Shown here piece by piece: positions 42,645-54,500 of a DNA stretch of 64,000 nucleotides. The stretch covers positions 1,860,001 to 1,924,000 of the forward strand of contig JACCLO010000009.1 of assembly GCA_029448655.1 (NCBI GenBank), read 5' to 3'. Position numbers and translations under genes: made by a program. The DNA is from Wolfiporia cocos (Eukaryota; Basidiomycota; Agaricomycetes; Polyporales; Phaeolaceae). Within the stretch, counting starts at the first letter, position 1; every line of letters starts with the position of its first letter. The notes beneath the pieces are model-generated. The model did not search any database. It was given only the letters and a program-made list of their open reading frames with translations, and was not told where the DNA came from.

Positions 42645-44928
42645 ATGAACTCAGCCGCGACTTCGTCTTTCAGAGGCCGGGTCGTGTCCAGTGCTCTCCG
42701 TGGCGCAGGTCCCGTTGACCATGATGAGCGCATGCGGGATGCATCCGACAGGCCAGGCGGGCGTAAGGGCTCAACGAAGTCATCGCATTCGCACAAGACG
42801 TGCTCCTCGCATCGCCCACGCGCGATTGACTCGCTGACGGGCAGGGATCAAGTCTTGACATCATCCCGAACAGCCACGGTAAATAGAACGCTTTGTTTTC
42901 CGCTCATCCTACCTAGTAACAGCTACGATCGTTCCTGTATCGGCGTCTGCTTCCTCTCATTTGTCTTGAAACACTCGGCTTACCATGTTCATTGTGGTGT
43001 TCCCTTCGCGTTGTTTCTTCGGCTACTGCTGTTAGCTCGCCTCTCGACTGGCAGCGGGCGATTCCGTAGCTATCCGAGGAGCCGCGAAGGGCCCACTGGG
43101 CCGTTTTCGCAGGAATGCTGTCTCAGACAGCTTAGATTTATGGAAGGAGTTTGTCAACAAGCGATGGAATGCAGAGGCACAGTTTCTGAATCTCGAGGTT
43201 CGTGAACTTTCATCGTTCGTGGTATCATTTTTTTACTGTTCATCTAGCGGATTGCCGAAGATGAATTTGTGAAACGGCATCATCTGTCCGTCTCAGCATC
43301 AAGAGGAGGATCTCCCGAATGTAACCAACTCAACGTGTATGTAGGTCCAAACGGTATCATTGGCCAATAACAGTATTAGCAATGGTTCTGTCATGTCACG
43401 ACTCGCGTACTATCTCCCAAAGGTGCTGAACCTCTCACTCGAGGGCAACAAAATCAGTCAATGGAGGGATCTCGACTACATCGCGGGAAAGAGGGCAAAG
43501 CTGCGAAACCTTCGAGAACTGATATTGACTGGCAACCCAATTCGTGAGACGGAGTACCAGCACGATAGGGATCGTTACAAGAGGTATGTCAAATCGAGGA
43601 GTGTTGCTTTACAAGTAAATTATGCTTGCATTCTCGTGTAGTGAAATTGCTAGGCGATTCCCCTCATTAGAGACGCTCGACATGGAGGCGATACCCAGGA
43701 TCAGCTTTGATGTGCCACAAACGTCCACATCCACATCCTCTGCCCCCAGTGTCCTACCAGAAGCAACGTCTTTCCCGGTAGAGATGTGCCCCCCATTCGT
43801 CGCTGGAGTGGAGGGCGCTATCATTGGCACTTTCTTCACGCGGTTTGTCTCCCAGAGTTTGCCAATCTCATGACGGGCGCTGACACGTTCACATAGATTC
43901 TTCGCTGCTTTTGACACCCAGCGGCTTATACTCATGGATGTGTATCAGCCTGACGCGTTTCTCTTTCTCAGTGAATACGTCAGTCCCTCCTCGCGCGCGT
44001 CTCGTAGGATACCACACATCGAAGGAGATGCCTAACCAGAAGAAGCTGGATTGGAACGCGTACCTGTTGAATGAAAACGGCGGATCGCGCAACTTGAGCC
44101 GAATGGGTAAATACCTAGACAAGTTGACAAAGTCGCTACACGTTGGACGCGAGGCGGCCGTCAAAGCCATGGTCGATTTGCCCGACACCAAGCACGATAT
44201 CGCTGGCTCTGCAGAGAGGTTCTGCGTGGATGCTTGGCCGGTGCAGCACTGCCAGCAGGGCGATGCGACGCAGTTGTTCGTGACCGTGCACGGGCAATTT
44301 ATAGAAGGTACGCTTTGATTGACGCCGGGATCTGTCTCGAACTCCTCTCGTTAACCGTATGGCGCGGCAGAGCCGTCACAAGGGATCCAGTCTTTTGATC
44401 GCTCTTTTATACTCGCTCTTGCACCAGACGGCTCACGGTATGTCCCGAGCTTCTGATCAAGTCTATGCGACACTAAGCAATTATATATCGTGATACTTAG
44501 TGCGAAGCAGAATGGCTGGGACGTGGTCATTCTCTCGGATCAGTTGACTGTGCGGCCATACTCCGGTCATGACGCGTGGCGACCCGGACCAATGCGTGTC
44601 AGTCGCAAGGATCCCAGTACGCCCGTCCGGCCTCCGCCCGTCGTCCAAACGGTGCAAGACCAGACACAACTACAAGAAGCACTGGAGAACATTGTACGTG
44701 GCTGCACCCTTTGGCTACCTTCGCCACTGAGTGCTGACTATCGCTCCCTCTGACAGCCTGAGCCGCAGAAGTCGATGGTCATTCAGATTTGCCAGCGCAC
44801 GGGCCTGAACATTCAGTCTGGGGTGCAATGCCTCGAGAGCAATGGGTGGGATACTGAACGGGCTATCGCCAATTTTGAACAAGTCAAACGTTTTGCTCAA
44901 AGCGATCAAGTCCTCGAGTCCACTTAAT
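42645..44928 (+). CDS. MEX67: mRNA export receptor MEX67/NXF1
   Basis: A multi-exon gene from the ATG at 42645 to TAA 44926-44928. Mex67 pairs with Mtr2 and carries mRNPs through the nuclear pore. Domains in order: a basic N-terminus with [15 protein letters not shown]; an LRR region ([36 protein letters not shown]); an NTF2-like domain ([20 protein letters not shown] across an intron, to [12 protein letters not shown], then [12 protein letters not shown] and [11 protein letters not shown]); and a C-terminal UBA-like TAP-C domain ([34 protein letters not shown]) that binds FG repeats. Early exons are 42645-42878 and 43036-43197. All domains are present and no stop interrupts them. The RRM usual in animal NXF1 was not recognised in the first exons. 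Confidence 0.93.
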
Positions 44929-45037
44929 TCATGAGTTTTTTTTTAATTTTAAAAAAATGTCCCTGTTACATGAAGTCTACGATACCGCATTAAAGTAGGC
45001 TAGTTACCACCACTGTAGCCATACCACCAACGGAACA

Positions 45038-45733
45038 TCAGCTATTTGTCCACCCGCCAGGCGCGCCTCTAACGAGCCCAATGCGCGCCGCAAGTTGGCG
45101 CGCGTGCATCGCCTGTAGACGTTTTGAGCGAGCAAACAGGACGAGAAGCGCCAGAATGGCGATGAAGAAGTTGCATGCGAGGAACTCGTAGAAGTCTGCG
45201 CGCTCCTTCTCGACGATGCGCCCGCATGATTCCCATGCGGGAATTTCGCCCTGCCGGGTGTCCGGGGTAGCAGAGGGTCGCGGTCGAGAGTCATGAGGAT
45301 CACCTCCCGCAGTGGGCAGTTGGTGCGCTGGTCGGTCTGCGGGATGTGTGCTGTTCGCCGCGAGCGCGCAGTGGACCAGTCGACGGTTCCCGAAAGGCTG
45401 GCAAAATGGCTCATGCAACTGCTGCAAGCTCAGATGTCAGGTCAAACGAGATATGTACACACTCACCGCATCCTCAGGGCACGGTTCACATGATCCAAAC
45501 GGGAGACATACAAGGTCTGTTTCATTGCCGAGGGCGTTCTGCGCTGAAACTGCGCATATTAGAAGAAGTAAAAACCTGCCCTGCTTATTCAGTACAAAGC
45601 TCACAGACATAGGAAAGACTTGCCATGTCTGCCGGATAAAGGACCTCATGTCTACATTCCAGAGGTAACCCGCCGGTCGTGACGGTAGCGGATAAGGGCC
45701 CGCATGAAATGGGCGTCTCGCCTCACGGCGCAC
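45038..45733 (-). CDS. small single-pass membrane protein, JTB-like
   Basis: Two exons (45467-45733 and 45038-45418, 48-bp intron) give 215 residues, converging on MEX67. There is an N-terminal hydrophobic segment (FLLLLICAVSAQNALG, signal or anchor), then a Cys-rich lumenal part (CLPFGSCEPCPEDA joined to LHEPFCQPFGNRRLVHC), then EIPAWESCGRIVEKERADFY and a transmembrane helix (FFIAILALLVLFA) with a short basic tail. The Cys-rich block before one helix resembles the JTB (jumping translocation breakpoint) family; that link is an inference from layout. The first in-frame ATG may lie downstream of 45733. Confidence 0.68.
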
Positions 45734-45803
45734 ACGATCATCTGCACGTTGAAGTCTCTACCTCCCAACATCTGCTAGGTGCATATATTGCTCGTTGAAC
45801 ACA

Positions 45804-46879
45804 ATGTCTCGCAGAGCTGCAGTTGTCGAGGACTTTGACGATGATACTGACCTCCCGCTCCCCAATCATCCTCTGCCCAACACTGGCACGCGCGGTGCTA
45901 TTCTCGAGGAGCTCTCGGACGGCAGCGACGACGACGACGACGTTCTGAGTACTCACGAGCCTGCTGCCGGACCTGCATCACCCTCTCAAATGCACTTTAA
46001 GTCGGCTGCTCTTGACGCAGATGACGCAGGACGCAGGACAGTAACGGATATCACGCCGTACAAGAGGTATCTGAATCTCTGACTCCTCCGCCTGCTCGCA
46101 CGAGGCTGAGCGTGCCTCTACACTTCTAAATCAGATGGACGTGCATCTATCCAATATACATTGATGCTAAGCGGCCCTCAGGGCACGGCGAGCGGCGCAT
46201 CGCCCGCTCTAAGAGTGTTTGGTGGCCGTTGAGCAAGGACATCGCGGACGCGACGAACCGACTCGGGCTTGGGACGCTGCACGAAATACACAAGGCGCAT
46301 CCGCGGGACTGGGAGAACCCGGGTCGCGTGCGCGTGCAGTGGAAGAAGGACGGACGGCTGGTGAACCCCGCAATTAGAACCAGTGCGTGCATTCCCTCTC
46401 CGCGCGAGTTCCCGCGTGCGCGATGATGTGCCGATACACCGCACGCAGAGAAGCAACTTTTGGAGAAGATTGCGCAACAGATTCAGCTGCTCAAGCCGGA
46501 CAGCATTCCCCGCCCGCCGTATAACACAACTGCTACTGTGCAGCCCAAGGAAACGGCCAGCCAGCGCCCGGCGGCGACCGCGGTGACAAAGGGTAAGCAG
46601 CCTGCAGGAGCCAAGGGTTCCAAGGCGACAGCGACCTCTGCTGCGATATCGATATCTACTGCAACGCCTTCGCCCTCGAAGAACCACCGACCGAAAGCGC
46701 CGACACCGCCTACGCCGTATCCGCCACTGACGAGCAGGATCTCGCCGTACTCTCCTGCGCTGCCATCGGGTGTACTGATTGAAACAGTCAAGGCGGGGAT
46801 GCACGCCCAGGAGGCTGCTCCAATGGTAGGAGGTGGAGGGGGCAAAGGGAAGAAGAAGGTCATTAGGGTGAGAGGTTGA
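45804..46879 (+). CDS. SRP19: signal recognition particle subunit SRP19 (Sec65)
   Basis: Three exons (45804-46066, 46135-46382, 46449-46879) give 313 residues in frame. SRP19 binds helices 6 and 8 of SRP RNA and promotes SRP54 loading in co-translational targeting to the ER. The core starts after an acidic N-terminal extension: TCIYPIYIDAKRPSGHGERR, WWPLSKDIADATNRLGLGTL, HPRDWENPGRVRVQWKKDGR, and KKQLLEKIAQQIQ. The C-terminus is long, Pro/Ser/Ala rich and ends in a Lys/Gly tail (GGGGGKGKKKVIRVRG), as is usual for fungal Sec65. Intact; divergent from the JTB-like gene with only about 70 bp between starts, so they may share a promoter. Confidence 0.95.
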
Positions 46880-47297
46880 CGTGCAGGAGTTACTGGTAAT
46901 GTGTCGTGTATCATCACCACTTTGAATCACAATGTTTGTTTTGCTCGTTACTACTGATTGACTAGTGGTGAACCAACTTGGTGCTTTGATGTTCCTCAGG
47001 CGATCATACTGCTTGCAACTGTTCAGACAGGCGATGGAAGGCAGTCCAGGAGCACGGGCATGTCACGGTACGTACAAATGCAGAGCTAATCTCCTTGCAT
47101 TGCTGAACAGACAGCATGGTCGCTAACAGCGCAAGCGGCTTTATCGCAAATCGAGCAGATATACGAAGACTCAGGGCTCCAGGCCTCGTTTCATTTCAAG
47201 ATATCGTGAAACCGTGAGGTACGTACATCACCATGTTCTTCAAAAACTCCTTGTACGTGCGAATTACCGTTATATTCTACATCGTCATTTAAAAACA

Positions 47298-48212
47298 TCA
47301 TGCTTTTGCCGAATGCACTGTCGTTCTGGGGACAGGCGTAGCGCTATCGCAGCGCATAGGTACGCATGAGGTCGTGCTTGTCATGGTTGGGTGTATGGGA
47401 GACGTGACTTTGCCGTGAACTCTCTGCGTTATTGCTTGACGTGTCGTCTCCATCATGTGTAGGAACAGGTGCACGGCCTGCAAGTCCATGATGAAGCGTT
47501 GGTTGCGCGAAGATAGGTAGACCTTTTGCTGCTTCACCATCGTCGTCTGCCATATGGTCAGCAACGAGTTCTCAGAAGTCAACAAAAGGTACATACGGCG
47601 ACGATGAGCTGTCGGATGGTCTCTTCTGCCATCCAACCCGCGTAAATGTGTAATACCGAGTCCATTTCGAAGACGTAACCCCACAAGAGATCAAACGACA
47701 TCCGATATTCAGGCATTTGTTCATCTGGTATGTCTCGGTCGTTCATCGTTGGCACTTCTGAGCAGAAGTCAGAAAACATTACGACGGAAGAGGAAGCGAG
47801 GCTACTGACTGTCAAGAACACTCTTTCTAATCCAATTGACGTACATATTGCCCTGCTCCAGGTCTGCCTGCGATGGGCGGCCGCGCACCTGTGGCTTCAG
47901 CACTGGGCGGCAAAGGCTAGCTATTTGCTTTGCGTTCATCGCTTCGCGAATCTCATTAGGTCGTAAATCAATTGCTGAGTATCGTGGCGCAAGGTGAGAA
48001 GCGGAGAGCGCGGATGGTTCTGGACCAGAGCGACTTTCTAACGACAACAGCTCAGCATCTCGCCCGTGGAAAAGTGACCGGAATATATGCTGACCTCTGG
48101 CTGTGCTCTGAGCTGCAACAATGCGTGCGCGAATACCGACATCCGCAGCGCGGGCCTTGCCAGCTGCGCGATTGCTCATGTATTGCGGCACGGGTGCTGC
48201 TAGCATCTTCAC
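47298..48212 (-). CDS. hypothetical 270-aa protein (three exons)
   Basis: Exons 47810-48212, 47597-47757 and 47298-47546 with GT...AG introns of 50-52 bp add up to 270 residues. The middle exon reads RMSFDLLWGYVFEMDSVLHI then YAGWMAEETIRQLIVA; the last starts TTMVKQQKVYLSSRNQRFIM and holds further helical sequence. The protein looks helical and soluble, with no signal peptide. I do not recognise a family. The start could be the internal Met at 48179. Confidence 0.6.
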
Positions 48213-49141
48213 TTGAGCAGATGTAGGTATTCGGGTAGGGGAGGATTTTGCGGATGGTTACCTGATCGCTGTATCCCTCACATCATTTATACGCCGCACT
48301 TTGACTCTTCTTGTGGATACACTCCGTCGTCGCCTCACAGAAAGCCTTTTGTCAAAGAGCTTTCTCATCTGTCGTAGTAGAGCGTCCGACTTCGAACAAA
48401 TAGCCTACGACTAGAAAGAGCTCATATGACGCAGGGCAACAATGAGTCGGCAGCCGCTGGGCTTGCTCGTTTGGCTATTGTTTCCCCACCACTCCCCCGC
48501 TCCTATGGCACAATTGTGGGCCGGCTTTTTGTTATTGACGGATCCTCATCCAGGGGTTATCTCTTCCCGATTATGATTCAACGCGTTCGGAAGAACGTGG
48601 GCACGCGAATTCGCTTGACGTGACACGGCAAACATGCGGCGGCCTCGGTGGGCCGGCGTCGTCAATCCCAATTGTTTGTGGCAGCCTGTGGCGCTTACGT
48701 CTCCGAATTGTAATTGCCAGCGATCAAATCGGTAGCGCCCATTTGTCTTTCTGGGAAGGATTGCTGTGGTAACATGGTGGGCTATCTGCCACCGTGCAAC
48801 TTACTCACTACACAGTTAAATGAGCTTCGTCGCAGTAGACTCTGAGAAGGAACTAACCTACATAGGGAGCAACTCATTATAGCCGCGCCGAGCTGTCTTC
48901 GCCTGTGCCACTTGACATCGACCGCGGATGTGCCACTGAAGTACTGATTCCCTGACCTTTAGTTACTATTTTATTTGCGCTAACAATCGCCGTGCGAGAT
49001 GCGGCCAACAGGATGTCTTGTTGCGCGAACTGCCTTGCTGACAGTGCAGTCATCCATTCTTTACAGGCTGGTCATTGTCGAGATTACGCTTATCGAGCTT
49101 CAGCATTTGTAGGCTGGGCAGAACACTCGGTACTTGTATAG
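48213..49141. other. intergenic, no gene seen
   Basis: A 65-codon ORF (48426-48623) has no support. Helitron-related sequence begins near 49140. Confidence 0.5.
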
Positions 49142-49428
49142 TCATGGCTGCTGCGGTACCGTGGATTGCGTGGGAAACTGCCATGTGCTTTTCCACGTGT
49201 GCCACGTGCTGTCCGTCGTCCCATAGGGCTCGCGCCACCGACCCGGGAAGTTGGCCAGTGGATTCCCACGCCCAGCGCCTGCAACGCGCGCATGCCGGTT
49301 GCAAAGGTGTTACAAGCGAAGCGACGACGAGGCCGAGCGTCAGCGAGGTGGAGGAGTGGCTGAGCGGGCAGAGATAAACAACAACTCCTAAAGTAAGATT
49401 GTGGCGAAGCCACAGGTAATTAAGCTAG
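49142..49428 (+). mobile_element. short Helitron copy (first of the array)
   Basis: Shares its first part with the start of the long Helitron (CCATGTGCTTTTCCACGTGT, then CTGTCCGTCGTCCCATAGGG) and its last part with the other copies. It ends with the hairpin GTGGCGAAGCCAC (49401-49413), 11 bases, then CTAG (49425-49428). The left edge is approximate: the best TC is at 49142, but it follows G, not A. Confidence 0.6.
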
Positions 49429-50507
49429 TCTATAAGTAATGGGAGCTCGCGCCGTAGGCGCTCACGTGTCGCTAGCGTGTCGCTCGCGTTTTGCGCACAT
49501 GGACGCCACGTTTGCCGCGTGGCGTCCATGCGCGTTGTTGATCCTCCTCCCATTAGATAGGGCGCTTGCCATCCGCGGAGTTGTCCGGTGGATTCCCACG
49601 CCCGGCGCCTGCAAGGCGCGCGCGCTGTTCCTGCCCCGCACCACGGGGATTCGTGCCCCACACCACGGGGATTCGTGGCCCATTCCATGGGGGTCTGTGG
49701 CCCATGCCACAGGGATCTGTGTCCTGTGGCATGGGGATTTTGTAATGTAAATACCCCACACCATGGGGATTTGTACCCCGTGCCACAGGGATTTGCACCC
49801 CAATGCCACAGGGATTTGTGCCCTGTGCCATGGGGATGTGTGTCCTGTGCTACAGAGGTTTGTGCCCCATGCCACAGGGATTTGTGTGTCCTGTGCCACG
49901 GGGATTCGTGCCCCACGCCACAGGGATCCGTGCCCCACACCACGGGGATTTGTCCTCTGTGCCACAGGGATTTGTGCCCTGTGCCACGGGGATTTTTGTA
50001 ATGTAAATACCTCTCACCATGGGGATTTGTGCCCCATGCCACAGGGATTTTTGTAATGTAAATACCCTGCACCACGGGGATTTGTACCCTCCACCATGGG
50101 GATTTGTGTCCCGTGCTACGGGGATTTGTGCCCTGCCACGGGGATTTTTGTAACATAAATGGCCTGTGCTGTAAATGCCTGCCAAAATATTTCAAAAAAT
50201 GAAGAACATTCGGTATTTTTTGATACATGCCATTACACATTATTGCAAGTGAAGTGATGACAAGACTGAGCATCAGCGAGGTGGAGGAGTGGCTGAGTGG
50301 GCAGAGACAAGGAACAGAAGAGGGGAACCCATGGATAATCCACAGGAAATTGATGGGGAATCCACAGGTAAGTTCAAAAAACTGTTGCTTTGTGTGTGAA
50401 TGGTCTGAATTCCCCCGGTTATCTCAAATAGGCACACACGGATTGGGATATGATATTGAAGTGATTAAACTATGTGTTCGTGGCGAAGCCACGGGTAATT
50501 AAGCTAG
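49429..50507 (+). mobile_element. non-autonomous Helitron, copy A
   Basis: 1,079 bp. Begins TCTATAAGTAATGGGAGCTC directly after the CTAG of the previous copy and ends with hairpin CGTGGCGAAGCCACG (50479-50493), then GGTAATTAAG and CTAG (50504-50507). Most of the interior is a 22-bp minisatellite. No protein is encoded. Very similar to copy B. Confidence 0.85.
49633..50152. repeat. 22-bp minisatellite inside Helitron copy A
   Basis: Roughly 23 degenerate units of the type CCACAGGGATTTGTGCCCTG+TG, some split by a TTTTTGTAATGTAAATACC spacer. Because the units lack stop triplets, several frames stay open on both strands; these long ORFs are by-products of the repeat. Confidence 0.85.
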
Positions 50508-51555
50508 TCTATAAGTAATGGGAGCTCGCGCCGTAGGCGCTCACGTGTCGCTAGCGTGCAGCTAGCATGTCGCTCGCGTTTTGCGCACATGGACGCCACG
50601 TTTGCCGTGTGGCGTCCATGCGCGTCGTTGATCCTCCTCCCATTAGATAGGGCGCTTGCCATCCGCGGAGTTGTCCGGTGGATTCCCACGCCCGGCGCCT
50701 GCAAGGCGCGCGCGCTGTTCCTGCCCCGCACCACGGGGATTCGTGCCCCACACCACGGGGATTCGTGGCCCATTCCATGGGGGTCTGTGGCCCATGCCAC
50801 AGGGATCTGTGTCCTGTGGCATGGGGATTTTGTAATGTAAATACCCCACCCCACGGGGATTTGTACCCCGTGCCACAGGGATTTGCATCCCAATTCCACA
50901 GGGATTTGTGCCCCGTGCCATGGGGATGTGTGTCCTGTGCCACAGGGGTTTGTGCCCCATGCCACAGGGATTTGTGCCCTGTGCCACAGGGATTTTTGTA
51001 ATGTAAATACCCTACACCACGGGGATTTGTGCCCCATGCCACAGGGATTTGCATCCCAATGCCACAGGGATTTGTGCCCCATGCCACGGGGATTTGTCCT
51101 CTGTACCATGGAGATTTGTGCCCCGTGCCACGGGGATTTGTGTCCTGTGTCACAGGGATTTGTACCCCACACCACAGGTATTTGTGCCCTGTGCCACGGG
51201 GATTTATGCCTCATGCCACAGGGATTTTTGTAACATAAATGGCCTGTGCTGTAGATGCCTCCCAAAAGATTGCAAAAAATGAAGAACATTTTGACACCAC
51301 ATTACACAGTATTACAAGGGAAGCGACGATGAGACCGAGGATCAGCTCTGTGTCAGAAGTGGCTGAGCAGGCAGAGACAAGAGACAAAAGAGGGAAGTTG
51401 GGGAACCCATGGGTAATGGACAGGAAATTGATGGGGGATGCACAGGTAACTTCAAAAAACCCCGATTATCTGAAATAGGCACACATGGATTGGGATACTG
51501 TATTGAAGTGGAAAAAACTGTGTGACCGTGGCGAAGCCACGGGTAATTAACCTAG
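50508..51555 (+). mobile_element. non-autonomous Helitron, copy B
   Basis: 1,048 bp. Begins TCTATAAGTAATGGGAGCTC directly after copy A and ends with hairpin CGTGGCGAAGCCACG (51527-51541), then CTAG (51552-51555). Same layout and minisatellite as copy A, with different unit content. Confidence 0.85.
50723..51232. repeat. 22-bp minisatellite inside Helitron copy B
   Basis: Same unit family and spacer as the copy A array. The first several units match copy A closely; later ones differ in order and number. Confidence 0.85.
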
Positions 51556-54500
51556 TCATATAATAAAGGGACGACCGCTGCGTGGGAATCGCCATGTGCT
51601 TTTCCACGTGTGCCACGTGCTGTCCGTCGTCCCATAGGGCTCGCGCCACCGACCCGGGGAATTGGCCAGTGGATTCCCACGACAGGTGCCTGCAAGGCGC
51701 GCGCACGTTCAAGTCCCTGCGACGAAAACTCGCGTTACGCACATCATCCCTGCTGCGTGCTGCCACAATCTTGGTACCGTTATGATGTACATGAGATGTA
51801 CTGTACATCCGTGTAACAAATTTGCAAAAAACACAAGACAAATTTTGAGGCGCCACAAATGTAGAGGGGGGCCCCACCAAAAGTTGAGTAAGTGGACACG
51901 GGTGGACGGAGGTGTTAGGCCCTCCCTGTCCACACAGGGACAAACAATGCCTCCTGCCTACCCTGTGGGGGAGTGGCACACAACACATAAACACACTACA
52001 TTGGCGCTATAACAAACGTGTTACCATCCCTGCTAAGCCGTTGAAAGTCCCTAAACGGTGACCGCTTATTTGTGAGCTGATAAGCGGCCTCCCCCACACT
52101 TGCTTGGGCAACACAACATATTGTGGGTTGTTATAACATGCTGGCAGTGGGTTCTTTAGCATTGATGGGTTGATGCACATAGATTTCCCAAATCTTTGAG
52201 GCAACAACTCTCATATCATCACACACAAAACGCATTCACAATGTATGGGTTCTGCTCTGCCAGACACACTGAATGCTGATGGTTACAATCTGTTATAGGG
52301 ATCCTCCCTCTACACCGGAGCATAACCGTCAGGCTGATAGGGACCGGGATCGAGAAGCACGTCTGCAAATGACACCGCCATCCGTGCGACGTCAACGATT
52401 GCAGATGAGGCAGCCCTTTCCGCAGCCCAACTTTGCCTTGCAGCATTCTCATGGTGTTGCAAGTGCATTGGTCCCTCAACACCATCCCATGGCTGGACCA
52501 CTACGGCTGCCAGTGACTGGACAACGAATCAGTCTATTGCTGGACCATCATATTACGTCCCTGTTGCAGGTCCTTCTGACCCACAAAACATTCCTTGGAA
52601 CACGTCCCAAATACGCAGCTGGAATCCTGAGCCTTTGCGGCCTGAGCATCCAGTACCTGGACCATCCCACGTGCCTGATCTAGATGCTGCATATTATCAG
52701 CCCCCTGCACATACTGTGCATGTGCCTCTACCTCCACAGCGAAATTGGCAGGCAGAACTTGAACACCGTTTCAATGAAAGCCATGCTAACAGAGTCCATG
52801 CACGCAGACAGAATAGGATGTTGCCTGTCCCTTCTACTTCACACATGCCGGTGCCTTCCTCAGTAGCCAGTTGCTGTCAGACGGTATTGGCACAGCATCC
52901 AAATGGGGACAATCATGTAAGAGAGCAGCAACAAGTTGTGCAGGGGACCCAACAACATCGTGTCAAACATCAAGCAGCAATTGCCATTGATGTCCAGCCA
53001 AACGATGAGGAGCATGGGATCCTACAAAACATTCCTCTGGGAAGGCAGCCCTACCTTGAACCAGCAGACCAGCGGTCTGTTGGAAGGATGGACATACAAT
53101 GTCCACACTGTCATGCATTGCACTGGAAGGGAGAGCGCCTATCCAGATCCACCAACACAAACCCCAAGTTTGGTATGTGTTGCCTTCAGGGCCAGGTGCA
53201 TCTGCCTCCTATACAATGGCCTCCTCTGACATTACGTCGGCTGTTCATGGGAATGGATCCTCGGTCGCACTCATTCCGGGACAACATTCGGCAGTACAAC
53301 AATGCATTCGCATTCACATCTGTTGCTGTCAAGGTGGATGATACCATCATCAATGGATCAGGTCCATATTGCTTCAAGATCCACGGAGGGCTGTACCACC
53401 AGATGGGAAGTCTCCTTCCACAGGACGATCAGCAGCCATCGTATGCACAACTCTATATTCATGATGTCCAGGCTGCCTTGGAGACCCGGAATGCACGGAA
53501 TCACAATTTGGACCCAGGCATCATGGGCGAGTTGCAGGACATGTTCGAGCAGCATAACCCCTTTGTTCCTCTGTATCGGCGTGCATTCGAGATCCTCCAA
53601 GCAAAGCCACCAGAGGAGCAGCTCAATGTGCGGGCCCACATCATGCTGCAGCATACTGCAGACAGACGGCGTTATAACCTCCCCACCACAGATGAGGTCG
53701 CAGCGGTGATTCCTGGCAGTGGTGATGAAGATGTTCAAAGACATCGGGACATTATCCTCCGGCTCCGTGGTGGTAACTTGCAACGGATCAGCAATATTCA
53801 CCCTCTATATTCTCTATTGCACTATGTGCTGCTGTTTCCACATGGTGACTAAGGATGGCACCCCTCAATACCCTCAGAAGCTGGCCCTCAAGGGCAGATG
53901 CGGAGCTCCAAAGTCTCTGAACAATGCTTCTACGCATATCGTCTACACCCCCGCATCATCAGGCATGAAGATGCTGTTGAGGAGTTTGACTATCTCTTCC
54001 GTGGGGGACGTCTGTTTCAGCAATATGTTGTGGATGCGTGGGCTTCCATTGAAGCTAGCAGGCTCAATTGGATCAGGAACAATCAAAAACAGATCCGGGC
54101 AGACCTCTACAATAGTGTACGGGATGCCCTGGATGCCCAAGACAATGTCCCAGACCTCGGGCAACAAGGACAGCGCATTGTTCTGCCCTCCTCACATGTG
54201 GGGAGTGCACGGCACATGTATCAGCTGCTGCAGGACTCACTTGCAATTTGCAGGTACTGCCGCAAACCTGACATCTTCCTCACAATGACGGCCAATCCTA
54301 ATTGGCCTGAAATCCAGGAAGCATTGCTGGAGCTGGATGCAGATGGTGACAATCCTGGGCAACCATGGAAGAAGCAAACTGCAGCAGACCGTCCTGATGT
54401 TTTGGCCCGTGTGTTCCAATTGAAGCTCCAGGCCATGATCAAGCTGATAAAGGGTGGCTTCTTTGGCGAGCTGGCTGGAGATGTCTACACAATTGAGTTT

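Noticed and set aside
49425..51289. Long ORFs (up to 282 codons) on both strands over the Helitron repeats
   Set aside because: They follow the 22-bp minisatellite, which lacks stop triplets, and appear in several frames at once. No domain is present.
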